Positions 1-9,470 of a stretch of DNA of 64,000 nt are shown piece after piece. Source of the stretch: Helicobacter labetoulli. GTDB taxonomy: Bacteria; Campylobacterota; Campylobacteria; Campylobacterales; Helicobacteraceae. Numbering within the stretch: the first letter of the stretch is position 1; every line of letters begins with the position of its first letter. Both the position numbers and the translations under genes were made by a program. The notes beneath the pieces were generated by a model. That model saw only the letters and a program-made list of their open reading frames with translations. It was not told the DNA's origin and made no database searches. The DNA is taken from positions 42,843 through 106,842 of the forward strand of contig NZ_QXJF01000005.1 in NCBI RefSeq assembly GCF_003670275.1, written 5' to 3'.

Positions 1-2042
1 AGTTTAATACGCGTGTGCTTAATGAGGCGAAAAATACGCATATACCGCTTTTAGAGCGGTTGAAGTTTGTGGCTATTTATGGCACAAATTTAGATGAATT
101 TTATATGATACGCGTAGCAGGACTAAAGCGTTTGTATGCGAGTGGGATTACAGAGGTTGGTGCGGATAAGCTCACGCCCTTGCAACAGCTTAAAAGCATA
201 CGAGAATACATTGATAAAGAAAAACGCACATTAGAGAGTGTTTTTAAGGAGATTCAAACCGGACTCGCACAAGAGGGTATGCATATTAAGCAAGTCTCTC
301 AACTTAATAGCGAGCAAAAAGCCAAGCTTTATGAGTATTTTTTGCATTATCTTTATCCTGTGATTGTGCCTGTAGTGGTGGATTCAACACATCCTTTTCC
401 GCATTTAAATAATCTTAGTTTTGCCATCGCTCTGCGGCTAAAAAGTCTCCAAGATGGTAGTGTCAAATTTGCAATGGTAAGAATCTCGCGTTTATTGCCT
501 CGTTTTGTGGAGATTGAGGGGGGGATTTTCATCACCATAGAAGATGTGGTAGGTGAGTTTGCAAGTGAGCTATTTGGGGATTATGAGATTCTAAGCTATA
601 TACCTTTTAGAATCACGCGTAATGCGGATATGGAGATAGAAGAAGAAGAGGCTGATGATTTTATTGAGATTATGAGTGAGGGGCTGAAAACACGCCGTAA
701 AGGCGAGGTTGTCCGCCTTGAAGTGGGCGTGGATAAGGATAATAGCCTGCTTCATTTTATTAACTCTCATCTTAATGTTGATGTCAAAGATATATACACT
801 TACAATATTCCTTTGAATCTTAGTGGGTTGTGGGAGCTTGTAGGGAGCAAGGCATACGCTCATCTTACAACACCACCATTTAATCCCAAGATTCTTCCAC
901 CATTGCAAGGCAATGCCGATTTGCTTTCCATCATAGAATCTGAAGATATTTTGCTTTTTCACCCGTATGAAAGTTTTGATCCGGTAGTGAATTTTATCCA
1001 AAGTGCCGCAAAGGACCCTGATGTGCTATCCATTCGTATGACGCTTTATCGCGTTGGGAAAAACTCACCTATTGTTAAAGCCCTTATCCAAGCAGCTGAA
1101 AACAATAAGCAAGTTACTGCACTTGTGGAGCTTAAAGCGCGTTTTGATGAGGAAAATAACTTGCATTGGGCGCATTCACTAGAATCTGCTGGAGCACACG
1201 TGATTTATGGGGTTCCCGGACTGAAAGTGCACGCTAAAATCGCCCTTGTGATTAAAAAGATTGGCAATACACTTAAGGAGTATGTGCATTTAAGCACGGG
1301 GAATTATAATCCAAGCACGGCTAAGATTTACACCGATATTTCATTGCTAACTTGCAATGAGGCTTTTGCAAAAGATGCCATCAAGCTTTTTCACTCGCTT
1401 TCAACAGGTTCATCATATCGCACAAAGCTTGAGCGTTTGATGATTGCCCCTACGCAAATCAAGCCCAAGATTCTAGAATTGATTGATAATGAAATCAAAA
1501 AAGGGGCTGAAGGGCAGATTATTATGAAGTGCAATGCTTTTATTGATATTGATGTGATTGCGGCGTTGTATAAAGCATCAATGGCAGGAGTGAAAATTGA
1601 CCTTATTGTGCGTGGTGTGTGTGCATTGCGTCCGGGTGTGAAGGGCGTGAGTGAAAATATCCGTGTATTTTCTATCATAGGCAAATACCTTGAACACGCC
1701 AGAATCTATTATTTTAAGAATGATAGTGTGGGTGTGTATTTTGCTTCAGCAGATATTATGCCAAGAAATCTTGAAAGACGCGTGGAGATTCTCACGCCAA
1801 GTCTCAATACACAGATGAGTAAAAGGCTTATGGAGATTTTGCAAATGCAGTTAAATGATAATGTGCAGATGTATGAGTTGCAAAGTAATGGTGAGTATCA
1901 CAAAGTGCAAAGGACACAAAAGGCATTTAGCTCACAACTTGCTTATGAAGAATATGTGAATGCGATTTATGGAGATTCTGTAAGGAATGATGAATTAAGC
2001 AAGGCAAAGAAGCTTGCTAAAAGAATGTTAAAAGAAAGCTAA
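1..2042 (+). CDS. ppk: polyphosphate kinase 1, 5' end cut by window
   Basis: Ppk1 reversibly makes inorganic polyphosphate from ATP. The frame is open to the window edge: upstream of the first possible start (GTG at 15) it still reads Phe-Asn-Thr-Arg-Val-Leu-Asn-Glu-Ala, the conserved N-terminal motif of the family, so the true start lies outside the window and only about 15-20 residues are missing. Seen: LDEFYMIRVAGL in the N domain, GLKVHAK carrying the catalytic histidine that is phosphorylated, HLSTGNYNPSTAKIYTD with the second active-site histidine, and the C-terminal MPRNLERRVE. The about 680 residues present agree with the usual length. A tRNA-Arg follows on the opposite strand. Confidence 0.97.
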   Translation, partial: FNTRVLNEAKNTHIPLLERLKFVAIYGTNLDEFYMIRVAGLKRLYASGITEVGADKLTPLQQLKSIREYIDKEKRTLESVFKEIQTGLAQEGMHIKQVSQLNSEQKAKLYEYFLHYLYPVIVPVVVDSTHPFPHLNNLSFAIALRLKSLQDGSVKFAMVRISRLLPRFVEIEGGIFITIEDVVGEFASELFGDYEILSYIPFRITRNADMEIEEEEADDFIEIMSEGLKTRRKGEVVRLEVGVDKDNSLLHFINSHLNVDVKDIYTYNIPLNLSGLWELVGSKAYAHLTTPPFNPKILPPLQGNADLLSIIESEDILLFHPYESFDPVVNFIQSAAKDPDVLSIRMTLYRVGKNSPIVKALIQAAENNKQVTALVELKARFDEENNLHWAHSLESAGAHVIYGVPGLKVHAKIALVIKKIGNTLKEYVHLSTGNYNPSTAKIYTDISLLTCNEAFAKDAIKLFHSLSTGSSYRTKLERLMIAPTQIKPKILELIDNEIKKGAEGQIIMKCNAFIDIDVIAALYKASMAGVKIDLIVRGVCALRPGVKGVSENIRVFSIIGKYLEHARIYYFKNDSVGVYFASADIMPRNLERRVEILTPSLNTQMSKRLMEILQMQLNDNVQMYELQSNGEYHKVQRTQKAFSSQLAYEEYVNAIYGDSVRNDELSKAKKLAKRMLKES

Positions 2043-2055
2043 GAATATAGAGTGG

Positions 2056-2132
2056 TGGTGTCCTCGACGCGATTCGAACGCGTGGCCTCACGATTAGGAA
2101 TCGTGTGCTCTATCCAGCTGAGCTACAAGGAC
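2056..2132 (-). tRNA. tRNA-Arg (anticodon CCT)
   Basis: Read on the minus strand, the acceptor GTCCTTG pairs with CGAGGAC (one G-U pair), followed by an encoded ACCA end at 2059-2056. The D arm reads GCTCAGCTGGATAGAGC, the anticodon stem CACGA/TCGTG closes the loop TTCCTAA with anticodon CCT (reads AGG), and the T arm GCGTTCGAATCGC is canonical. It is 77 nt including CCA. It lies 13 bases beyond the ppk stop on the opposite strand. Confidence 0.96.
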
Positions 2133-2240
2133 ACAAAAGCAAAGATATGAAAGGGTGCTAGGAAAGTCAAAAGTCGCTATTTTACACTCATTTCAATGAT
2201 AAATCAAGCTTAAAAGGTGCGGGAAAGCATATTTTTGTGC

Positions 2241-2246
2241 TAGAAT
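2241..2246 (+). promoter_or_regulatory. candidate -10 box for gap
   Basis: TAGAAT preceded by TTTTTGTGC gives the extended -10 form usual for the Helicobacter housekeeping sigma factor. It lies 109 bases upstream of the gap start, so a long 5' leader is implied. No clear -35, as is normal in this group. Confidence 0.5.
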
Positions 2247-2354
2247 ACGCCTTGAAATTTACCTCTCTTAGAGTTTTGAGATGTTTTTATTCGTAGCAAG
2301 ATTCTGTAAATGGGGTTTTGATGCGTGGTAAGATTATTTTTTAAGGAGAGCAAG

Positions 2355-3350
2355 ATGGCAATCAAACTTGCAATCAATGGCACAGGACGCATTGGACTAT
2401 GTGCGGCTAGGATTATTGGGGAACGCGATGATGTAGAGCTTGTGAGCTTAAACACTACGGCAAGTATAGATACTTTGGTGCATTTATTGCGTTATGATTC
2501 TGTGCATAGATTCTATGATGTTGAGAAATTAAGTGAGCACACACTCCGCATTGGTAAAAGTAAAAATGTAAAGATTCTAAGTGATAGAGACCCTCTCAAT
2601 CTTGACTTTGGCGAGGCAGTAGCCGTGCTTGAATGCACGGGTAAATTTAACGCCCTTGATAAAGCAAAAGCACATATCAAAGGCAATGTAAAACGCGTGA
2701 TAATCTCCGCTCCTGCGGATAATACGCCAACTTTTGTCTATGGTGTCAATCATACGCAATATAATAATGAAAGCGTGATTTCAAATGCGTCCTGCACCAC
2801 AAACTGCCTTGCCCCCATTGTAAAAGTGCTAGATTCTACTTTTGGTATTGAAAATGCCCTTATGAGTACTATCCATAGCTATACAAACGACCAAAATCTC
2901 CTTGATGTCAAGCACAAAGATTTACGCCGAGCTCGTGCAGCCGCCCTATCTATGATACCTACAAGCACAGGTGCGGCAAAGGCTATTGGGCTTGTATTGC
3001 CTCATTTAGCAGGTAAGCTTAATGGCATTGCCGTGCGTGTGCCAACGCCTGATGTGAGTTTGGTGGATTTAAGTGTGAATCTTAAAAGTGAAGCAAGTAA
3101 AGATTCTATCAATGAAGCATTCTATAAGGCACAAAGTGGTGAAAGCTTTGAAGGGGCATTTAAGGGGCTTATTATCGTTGATGATGAAATGCGTGTATCC
3201 AGTGATTTTATCGGTAGCAAGGCGAGTGCGGTAATCGTGCCAGATAAGACAATCGCTATTGGCAAAAGTGCAAAAGTCCTTGCGTGGTATGATAATGAAA
3301 TGGGTTATACACACCGACTTGTGGATATGAGTGCGTATGTATACAGTTAG
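2355..3350 (+). CDS. gap: glyceraldehyde-3-phosphate dehydrogenase
   Basis: Glycolytic/gluconeogenic GAPDH, 332 residues, cytoplasmic. The Rossmann motif NGTGRIGL is at residues 8-15 and the catalytic cysteine lies in SNASCTTNC near residue 147. The C-terminal [14 protein letters not shown] motif is typical. The ATG at 2355 was chosen over an in-frame upstream GTG at 2325 because AAGGAG sits 6 bases before it and homologues start at the same point. pgi follows in the same direction after a structured intergenic element, so carbon-metabolism genes are adjacent but probably separately transcribed. Confidence 0.96.
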   Translation: MAIKLAINGTGRIGLCAARIIGERDDVELVSLNTTASIDTLVHLLRYDSVHRFYDVEKLSEHTLRIGKSKNVKILSDRDPLNLDFGEAVAVLECTGKFNALDKAKAHIKGNVKRVIISAPADNTPTFVYGVNHTQYNNESVISNASCTTNCLAPIVKVLDSTFGIENALMSTIHSYTNDQNLLDVKHKDLRRARAAALSMIPTSTGAAKAIGLVLPHLAGKLNGIAVRVPTPDVSLVDLSVNLKSEASKDSINEAFYKAQSGESFEGAFKGLIIVDDEMRVSSDFIGSKASAVIVPDKTIAIGKSAKVLAWYDNEMGYTHRLVDMSAYVYS

Positions 3351-3357
3351 TCTTTTG

Positions 3358-3500
3358 GGCTGCGTTGTTTTGCGTTGTCTCTTGGGCGATTTTCAGGGAT
3401 TCTGCGTTCGCCAACTGCGGCACTTACGCTCAAGTAAGCTTCTTGTTGGCTTACTTGAAAACCCTAAAAATCACTCCAAGATACTTCCGCAGCGGGTTTT
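3358..3500. repeat. nested inverted-repeat element between gap and pgi
   Basis: The whole interval is an imperfect palindrome. The outer arms at 3381-3398 and 3462-3480 match apart from a few bases (CTTGG, then GATTTT, then AGGG on the left and its complement on the right). Flanking GCTGCG at about 3360 has a partner CGCAGC at 3489-3494. Inside is a perfect 9-bp stem, CAAGTAAGC (3431-3439) with GCTTACTTG (3449-3457). It could act as a terminator for gap or an attenuator before pgi, or be a small palindromic repeat of the genome. An ORF of about 60 codons crosses it but its codons simply follow the repeat. Confidence 0.6.
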
Positions 3501-3570
3501 GGTAAAATATTTGCAGCGGTAGTGTAGATTCTGAATCTAGCTTAAAATGGAAAAAAGGTAAGTAAATTAA

Positions 3571-4845
3571 ATGGAAAACAAGCAAGATTGTATGGTAAAT
3601 TTTTCTCTACATTTTAGTCATACGCATTCCCAAAGCGAGTGTGATGGCGTGTTTAATGGAATCTTGCAGGAGAGAGAGAGTAAGAAAAGCGGCTATTATG
3701 ATTTGCCTTTTAAGTCTTGTGCCTTGCAGGAGGCAAGGGCGTATATCAAAGAAAATGAGCAGTTTTTAGATTCTTTATCTTATCTTGTGATTATTGGCAT
3801 TGGTGGGAGTTCTTTGGGATTGAAGGCGATTGATGGAATGCTAGAGCATTTGCCTTGTAGAAATGCTTTAAAGCTCGTATTTTTGGAACATACTGACCCT
3901 TTGCATATTGTGAAAGCCTTGCAGGGTGTGGCGTTGCATAATGCCCTGTTTATTGTGATTTCAAAATCAGGCACGACCATTGAGACTTCTTCATTGTTAA
4001 AATATGTGCTTGAGCGATACAAAGTGCTTGAATCTGCGGAGAGCAAAAGGCATTTGCTTGCCATTACTGATAAGGATTCACCGCTTGAAGCTTGGGCAAA
4101 AAGTGTGAAGGTAAAGTATTTTGAGATTATGCCAAATGTTGGTGGGAGATTTTCTATTTTAAGTGCGGTGGGGCTTGTGCCTTTGGCAATTTTGGGCTTT
4201 GACATAGAGGCTTTATTGCAAGGGGCAGCTAAGATGACGCAAGGTTTTTTTGAGCGAAAAGAGGAACATATCTTATACAAAGCTCTCACTTATGCTAAAC
4301 AAAGGGAACATATTCCTATGAATGTGTTATTTTCTTACTCTAGCCTTTTTAGGCAGTTCAATGCGTGGTATGTGCAGCTATGGGGGGAAAGTCTAGGCAA
4401 GATTAATGTTAATGGGGAAAAGGTTGGACTTACACCTATTGCTTTGATTGGCAGTATTGATCAGCACTCTTTTTTGCAGCTTATCGTGCAAGGTGTGCGT
4501 GATAAGAGTGTAACTTTTCTAAGTCTTAATCCTGCTCATAGTCTCAAGCCAAGTATCCCAGATATAAGGATTCCATATTTAGAATCTACAGATTTTGTGA
4601 ATAATCAAAGCTTTGCTACCCTGCTGCATAATCAACGCCTAGCCACAATGCAAACTATTGAAAACGAGGGTATTACAACTGATTGCATTGAAGTGATGGG
4701 CTTGTGTGAAGAGAGCGTGGGGATTCTTATCGCGTATTTTGAGCTTTTGACCTCGTGCGTGGGCAATATCTTTGAGATAGATACTTACAATCAGCCCGGT
4801 GTGGAGTTTGGCAAGGTAAGATTAAAAAAACTCTTTGAATCTTAG
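3571..4845 (+). CDS. pgi: glucose-6-phosphate isomerase, short Campylobacter-type
   Basis: Interconverts glucose-6-phosphate and fructose-6-phosphate. Seen: IIGIGGSSLG near residue 72 and ISKSGTTIETSS near residue 130, the two sugar-phosphate (SIS) phosphate loops, then NVGGRFSILSAVGLVPLA near residue 190 and WGESLGK with the active-site Glu. At 424 residues it is the short form seen in Campylobacter rather than the about 545-residue H. pylori enzyme. A TAAAAT box at 3503-3508 could be its -10. The ATG at 3571 follows AAAAAAGGTAAG, a weak ribosome site. It converges with the radical SAM gene. Confidence 0.93.
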   Translation: MENKQDCMVNFSLHFSHTHSQSECDGVFNGILQERESKKSGYYDLPFKSCALQEARAYIKENEQFLDSLSYLVIIGIGGSSLGLKAIDGMLEHLPCRNALKLVFLEHTDPLHIVKALQGVALHNALFIVISKSGTTIETSSLLKYVLERYKVLESAESKRHLLAITDKDSPLEAWAKSVKVKYFEIMPNVGGRFSILSAVGLVPLAILGFDIEALLQGAAKMTQGFFERKEEHILYKALTYAKQREHIPMNVLFSYSSLFRQFNAWYVQLWGESLGKINVNGEKVGLTPIALIGSIDQHSFLQLIVQGVRDKSVTFLSLNPAHSLKPSIPDIRIPYLESTDFVNNQSFATLLHNQRLATMQTIENEGITTDCIEVMGLCEESVGILIAYFELLTSCVGNIFEIDTYNQPGVEFGKVRLKKLFES

Positions 4846-4924
4846 ATTCTTATCATATTGTTTGAGAGAGATAAGGGCTTTACATATTGTTATATAAAAT
4901 CTATGCGAAGCTTGAGAGAATATT

Positions 4925-5887
4925 CTAATACTCTATTCCCACGGCTTTAAGTTTATCACGCAGATAACGCATTTGGATATTTTTATCAAAACACCATTTT
5001 GGTGCAAGGAGCGTGTCATCGTGTGCTCCTGCACTAATCCTTTGCACTACCACATCTGCTGGAATCCTTTGTAAAGATTCTACAATAAGGTCACTAAAGC
5101 ATTCCATCGTGATTGGCTCATATTTGCCCTCTTTGTAAAGTTTGGCAAGGCGTGTGCCATTAACGACATATAGTGGGTGAATCTTAATGCCATTAATCCC
5201 CCATTCTAGCACGCAATCAAGCGAGTGAAGCATCATCTCTGGGCTTTCTTCAGGCAGCCCATAGATTAAATGCGCACAGACTTTTACACCCTTTGCCCTT
5301 GTTTTTTCAAACATCTCCTTTGCTCCAGCAATGCTATGAGCGCGATTTGTAAGTTCCAAAGTCTTATCATACACACTTTGAATCCCATACTCTAGCCAAA
5401 TTTCTTTACCATTTTTGACATACTCTCCTAAAAGCTCCAATAGCCTATCTTCAACGCAGTCTATGCGTGTGCCTATGCTTAGCCCCACGACATTGGGAAA
5501 GCTCAATGCTTTATCATACAAGGCTTTAAGTGTATCAAATGGTGCATAGGTGTTTGTGTAGGATTGAAAATACACCATATACTTACCCACGCCAAACTTC
5601 CTTTGATGAAACTCCGAATGCCAATAGAATTGTTCTTCAAGCTGATGAAGTTGCTTTTCAAGTAATGGATTTGTGGTGAGGGAAAAATTCATCTTTACTT
5701 GCGAGATTTTATCAAGTTTAATAAGGCTAGGTGAAAAGCTCTCATTATCACAATATATGCACCCACCTTTTGCTAAAGAGCCATCAATATTTGGGCAGGT
5801 AAAACCCTGTAAAGAAATGGGGATTTTTCTTACCCTTCCGCCAAATCGTTTTTTAAAGTAACGCCCCACACTTAGCACGACACGCAC
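4925..5887 (-). CDS. radical SAM protein, TIGR01212/YhcC-like
   Basis: A 320-residue radical SAM enzyme of the YhcC-like family whose substrate is unknown. The cluster motif CPN..GG-CIYC near residues 30-45 has Cys-x11-Cys-x2-Cys spacing, characteristic of this family rather than the classic CxxxCxxC. Later blocks VVGLSIGTRIDCV and EYGIQSVYDKTL fit the TIM barrel. The start is a GTG at 5887 inside the last codons of purF (16-base overlap) with GAAGG about 9 bases upstream, so it is probably translationally coupled to purF. Other in-frame GTG codons at the N-terminus make the exact start uncertain. Confidence 0.85.
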   Translation of the reverse strand: MRVVLSVGRYFKKRFGGRVRKIPISLQGFTCPNIDGSLAKGGCIYCDNESFSPSLIKLDKISQVKMNFSLTTNPLLEKQLHQLEEQFYWHSEFHQRKFGVGKYMVYFQSYTNTYAPFDTLKALYDKALSFPNVVGLSIGTRIDCVEDRLLELLGEYVKNGKEIWLEYGIQSVYDKTLELTNRAHSIAGAKEMFEKTRAKGVKVCAHLIYGLPEESPEMMLHSLDCVLEWGINGIKIHPLYVVNGTRLAKLYKEGKYEPITMECFSDLIVESLQRIPADVVVQRISAGAHDDTLLAPKWCFDKNIQMRYLRDKLKAVGIEY

Positions 5888-7284
5888 GGATTTGCCTTCG
5901 TGAAGTCATCAATATACATCTCATCAAAACACGCCTTACACATTGGTTTGTTTTCATTACCCAAACTTCGCATAAGCCCTTCGATTGATAAAAATCCTAG
6001 GGAATCTGCCCCAATATATTTCCGCACCTTTCCAATACTTTTATTTGCGCAAATAAGTTCCTCTTTATGTGGTGTATCCACACCATAAAAGCAAGGTGAG
6101 ATAGTCGGTGGAGAGCTGATAAGTAAGTGAATCTTCCTTGCCCCTGCTTGACGCAAAATCTTTATAATCTGCTTACTTGTTGTCCCTCGCACCACAGAAT
6201 CATCAATAACAATAATATCTTTATTAGCAATGAGTTCGGCAATGGGATTAAGCTTTAGTCGCACTTTAAGCTCCCTTTGCTGCTGTGTTGGCTCAATAAA
6301 TGTCCGCCCAACATAGTGATTGCGGATAAGCCCAAGCTCAAAGTCAATCCCACTTTGCTTACTATACCCAATCGCAGCTGCTACGCCAGAATCAGGCACA
6401 GGAATTACCATATCGGCTTCAATCTTATGCTCTTTGGCAAGTTCAATACCCATTTGCTTTCTCGCCTTATATACATTATGTCCAAAAACATTACTATCAG
6501 GTCGTGCAAAATATACGTGTTCAAACACGCAAGGGTGTTCATTTGGCTCAAATACTTGAATGCTTTTTGGTTGATTATCACTTAAAGAATAGGCTCCATC
6601 AAAAATGAGCATTTCTCCCGCTTTGACTTCTCTTACAAACTCCGCCCCTACCAAGTCAAATGCACAACTCTCACTTGCGACAATATAGCCCGTGCTACCA
6701 TCTTGATTTTGAATCTTGCCTAGACTTAAGGGACGCAAACCATAGCGGTCGCGGATAGCAAACATTTTTGTGCGTGAAAGGAATATAAAGCAATACGCCC
6801 CATCAACCTGTCCTAAAGCATCTATGATTCTATCCGTGAGGCTTTGCTTTTTACTCCGTGCGATGAGATGGATAAGATTCTCCGTATCAAGGTGGCTTTG
6901 GAATATTGCTCCCTCATTAATGAGCATTTGTCGCACCTGCTTGGCATTTGTGAGATTTCCATTATGTGCTATTGCCATTTCACCTAAATCATAGCGAGCA
7001 AAAATAGGCTGTGTGTCATTCATAGAATCTTCCCCAGCTGTTGAGTAGCGATTATGCCCTATGCTTGAGCGACCTTGAAGTTTGTTTAAGCGTTTTTCTG
7101 TGAAAATTTTTGTAACAAGCCCTGTATTTTTTATTGTGGTGATTTTGCTACCATTACTCGCTGAAATGCCGCTCGCTTCTTGTCCGCGGTGCTGCATAGC
7201 AAAAAGTGAATAATAGCTCAAAATACTTGCATTCTCTACATTATATACGCCTACAACCGCACATTCCTCATTCCAATGTTTCAT
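5872..7284 (-). CDS. purF: amidophosphoribosyltransferase
   Basis: First committed step of de novo purine synthesis: PRPP plus glutamine to 5-phosphoribosylamine. The 470 residues start MKHWNEEC; the Cys at position 8 is the nucleophile of the glutaminase half and is expected to be exposed by propeptide cleavage as in the Bacillus-type enzyme. Cysteines in HPCVFEHVYFARPDS, SPCFYG and MCKACF match the four 4Fe-4S ligands of the Bacillus-type enzyme, so this should be an iron-sulfur PurF. The PRPP loop IIVIDDSVVRGTTS is intact. The radical SAM gene overlaps its 3' end. Confidence 0.96.
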   Translation of the reverse strand: MKHWNEECAVVGVYNVENASILSYYSLFAMQHRGQEASGISASNGSKITTIKNTGLVTKIFTEKRLNKLQGRSSIGHNRYSTAGEDSMNDTQPIFARYDLGEMAIAHNGNLTNAKQVRQMLINEGAIFQSHLDTENLIHLIARSKKQSLTDRIIDALGQVDGAYCFIFLSRTKMFAIRDRYGLRPLSLGKIQNQDGSTGYIVASESCAFDLVGAEFVREVKAGEMLIFDGAYSLSDNQPKSIQVFEPNEHPCVFEHVYFARPDSNVFGHNVYKARKQMGIELAKEHKIEADMVIPVPDSGVAAAIGYSKQSGIDFELGLIRNHYVGRTFIEPTQQQRELKVRLKLNPIAELIANKDIIVIDDSVVRGTTSKQIIKILRQAGARKIHLLISSPPTISPCFYGVDTPHKEELICANKSIGKVRKYIGADSLGFLSIEGLMRSLGNENKPMCKACFDEMYIDDFTKANPCVSC

Positions 7285-7320
7285 TTGTGTGATAGTCCTT
7301 GTGTTCTTTTAGAAATCGCT

Positions 7321-7326
7321 ATTGTA
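7321..7326 (-). promoter_or_regulatory. candidate -10 box for purF
   Basis: On the minus strand the sequence reads TTGCTATACAAT, an extended -10 element 37 bases upstream of the purF ATG, in the gap between purF and the end of dapB. Confidence 0.5.
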
Positions 7327-7348
7327 TAGCAACAAAACTAATAATTTT

Positions 7349-8116
7349 TTATAATTTTAGAGCATCTTGAATACTATATAAGCCATTTTTTTGCTTCACA
7401 ATCCATTCTGCCATATCAATCGCACCTTTGGCAAATGTAAGGCGTGAAGTAGCATTGTGTGTGAGTTCCAAATATTCCCCATCAAGATAGAATCCTATCG
7501 TATGTCGCCCGGCTACATCTCCACCGCGTAGGCTCATCACAGCAATTTCATCTTTTTTTCGCTCTCCTATCATTCCACAACGCCCACTGACTTGGACATT
7601 TTCAAGGCTAAGATTCCTAGCTTTAGCACAGCTTTCAGCCAAACTTAAAGCAGTGCCAGAGGGTGCGTCTTTTTTATGTCTGTGGTGAATCTCACAAATT
7701 TCTATATCGCTTTCTTTGAGTGTGCCACTTACAAGAGCGGCGATTTTACTTAGCATTGCCACACCTCTACTCATATTTGTCGCATACAAAATCGACATAC
7801 GCTCCGCAGCATTTTCAAGCAAATGTTTTGTGTCATTATCAAGCCCTGTTGTGCCAATAACAAGCGGAGTAGGGGATTGCAAAGCTACTTCTAGCAAGGC
7901 TTTGGTAGCGTGAGCTGAGCTAAAGTCAATAATAACATCACTAGATTCTAAAAAAACTTTAAAATCTTTTGTAACCATCGTGCTAGAAGGAAGCGAGTAT
8001 TGCAGCTCATTTCGCACATATACACTTGAGAGATTAAGCCTATCGTGGTTTAGAATCTCTTCAATAAGCAGCCGCCCCACACGCCCTGTCGCACCAAAAA
8101 TTCCTACTTTTAGCAT
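7349..8116 (-). CDS. dapB: 4-hydroxy-tetrahydrodipicolinate reductase
   Basis: Lysine/diaminopimelate pathway reductase, 255 residues. The N-terminal dinucleotide motif is GIFGATGRVGRL and the catalytic stretch HHRHKKDAPSGTA near residue 145 carries the general-acid His and the substrate-binding Lys. The ATG at 8116 was preferred to a longer upstream form because AAAGGAG lies 7 bases before it and family members start exactly at the Rossmann fold. It has its own promoter (-10 at 8146-8151). Confidence 0.95.
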   Translation of the reverse strand: MLKVGIFGATGRVGRLLIEEILNHDRLNLSSVYVRNELQYSLPSSTMVTKDFKVFLESSDVIIDFSSAHATKALLEVALQSPTPLVIGTTGLDNDTKHLLENAAERMSILYATNMSRGVAMLSKIAALVSGTLKESDIEICEIHHRHKKDAPSGTALSLAESCAKARNLSLENVQVSGRCGMIGERKKDEIAVMSLRGGDVAGRHTIGFYLDGEYLELTHNATSRLTFAKGAIDMAEWIVKQKNGLYSIQDALKL

Positions 8117-8145
8117 TAGTTTCTCCTTTAATGGTTTAAGAGCGT

Positions 8146-8151
8146 AGTATA
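8146..8151 (-). promoter_or_regulatory. candidate -10 box for dapB
   Basis: Minus-strand TGTGCTATACT, an extended -10 box 30 bases upstream of the dapB ATG. Confidence 0.55.
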
Positions 8152-8280
8152 GCACACGCAGATAATGTAAAGGATACTTAAGCAAGATATTTTTGCTTGT
8201 TTGTTTGAGAATCTACCTTGCGTTTTTTTTGAGTATCATTTTTGGCTTTTGACTTTCAAAATTTAAAAAAAGGAGTAACA

Positions 8281-8355
8281 ATGAAAAATGTCATTGATTT
8301 TTGTAAGGGTAGATTCGTGCTTACGCACGAATGCAGGTTGCTTTGGCAGCTTTGA
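8281..8355 (+). CDS. candidate 24-residue small ORF between dapB and trxB
   Basis: ATG at 8281 preceded by AAGGAG with a 5-base spacer, an ideal ribosome site that has no other start to serve. The predicted peptide begins MKNVIDFCKGR and ends LLWQL, with two cysteines and no membrane segment. A perfect 8-bp hairpin (ATTCGTGC / GCACGAAT, 8313-8332) lies within the coding stretch, and more stem-forming sequence follows to 8395. It could be a leader peptide, a free small protein, or part of a structured RNA. Nothing recognisable by family. Confidence 0.35.
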   Translation: MKNVIDFCKGRFVLTHECRLLWQL

Positions 8356-8399
8356 TACTTTTGAGAAAGGTTAGCAGACTTAAAGTCCGTGCCTTTCAT

Positions 8400-8427
8400 A
8401 AGAAAAGCAACCCTGCCAAATGGTTGC
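8400..8427 (-). terminator. intrinsic terminator of trxB
   Basis: Minus strand: GCAACC (8412-8407 partner) and GGTTGC arms at 8422-8427/8407-8412 with a 9-base loop, followed on the transcript by TTTTCTT. It lies 14 bases beyond the trxB stop. Confidence 0.65.
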
Positions 8428-8440
8428 CTTAAACTAAATT

Positions 8441-9376
8441 TTACTTATGCTCCAAATATGCAATCGCACTTAACGCTGCAGTAGCACCATCTCCGGCAGC
8501 ACACACGACTTGCTTACTTGCTTGGGTTCTTACATCTCCAGCGGCAAATAGCCCCTCTACACTTGTTTTCATTGATAAATCAACTTTTACACTTCCCCAC
8601 TCATCGCACTCGCACAGCATTGAGCCATCATCTTGTTTTAAAGTCGCAGTATTCACATCATAGCCCACAAAGATAAAAAGCCCATACACAGAGATGACTT
8701 CAGTTTCATTAGAATCTGTATGCCTGATACGCACGCCACTCACACCCGAGCTATCGCCTAGAATCTCCTCAATCACTGCAGGTGTGATGAAGTGAATTTT
8801 CTCATTATTCTTAGCGTGAGTAATGGTGCTAGGGGCAGCACGAAACTCGTTGCGTCTATGGATAAGATGCACTTTTGAGCAGATTCTACTCAAATAAATA
8901 GCTTCTTCAAGGGCAGTATCGCCTCCACCTAGCACGACTACTTCTTGGTCTTTGTAAAAAAATCCATCGCAAGTTGCACAAGTGCTAATGCCTTTGCCCC
9001 AATATTCATTTTCCCCTTTGAGATTAGCTCTCTTTGGGCTTCCACCAGCAGCAAAGATAACAGCCTTAGCTTGCTCTACACTGCCATCAGCAAGATGAAT
9101 GCCAAAGATTCCATTGTCTTTTGTGATTTTTTTGACCTCGCTCATTTTGTGTTTTAAGCCAAAGCGGAAACATTGCTCTTGCCAAGGCTCCATAAAGTCC
9201 ATACCGCTAACTACTTCTTTAACACCCGGATAATTTTCTATCTCACTGCTTCCTGTGATTTGTCCGCCGGGCATTCCTTTTTCAAATAATACAACATTTT
9301 TTAATCCACCTCGTGTGGCATATAGCCCAGCACTTAGCCCAGCAGGACCACCACCGATAATTGCTACATCAATCAT
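8441..9376 (-). CDS. trxB: thioredoxin reductase
   Basis: NADPH-dependent FAD enzyme that reduces thioredoxin, 311 residues. FAD motif [13 protein letters not shown] at residues 8-20, redox CATCDG at about 133-138, NADPH motif [13 protein letters not shown], and the C-terminal AAGDV of the FAD domain. The start is supported by AAAGGAG before the ATG. It is followed by a clear hairpin-plus-T terminator, so it appears to be monocistronic. No trxA is beside it, unlike H. pylori where trxA and trxB are adjacent. Confidence 0.95.
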   Translation of the reverse strand: MIDVAIIGGGPAGLSAGLYATRGGLKNVVLFEKGMPGGQITGSSEIENYPGVKEVVSGMDFMEPWQEQCFRFGLKHKMSEVKKITKDNGIFGIHLADGSVEQAKAVIFAAGGSPKRANLKGENEYWGKGISTCATCDGFFYKDQEVVVLGGGDTALEEAIYLSRICSKVHLIHRRNEFRAAPSTITHAKNNEKIHFITPAVIEEILGDSSGVSGVRIRHTDSNETEVISVYGLFIFVGYDVNTATLKQDDGSMLCECDEWGSVKVDLSMKTSVEGLFAAGDVRTQASKQVVCAAGDGATAALSAIAYLEHK

Positions 9377-9470
9377 TTTTTACTCCTTTTTTGATAAAAA
9401 TTCTCCATTATTAAAACTCAATAAAAGAATCTAAGAGTAAATATGCTCACAATTTCGTATTTTTATGGGC

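Noticed and set aside
591..1001. Long minus-strand ORF within ppk
   Set aside because: Shadow of the ppk coding frame, no ribosome site or protein-like features.
3331..3522. 63-codon plus-strand ORF after gap
   Set aside because: It lies wholly inside the nested inverted repeat, has no ribosome site, and its residues only mirror the repeat.
8281..8430. SRP RNA in the dapB-trxB gap
   Set aside because: The conserved GGTCAGG..GGAAGCAGCC apical motif is absent.
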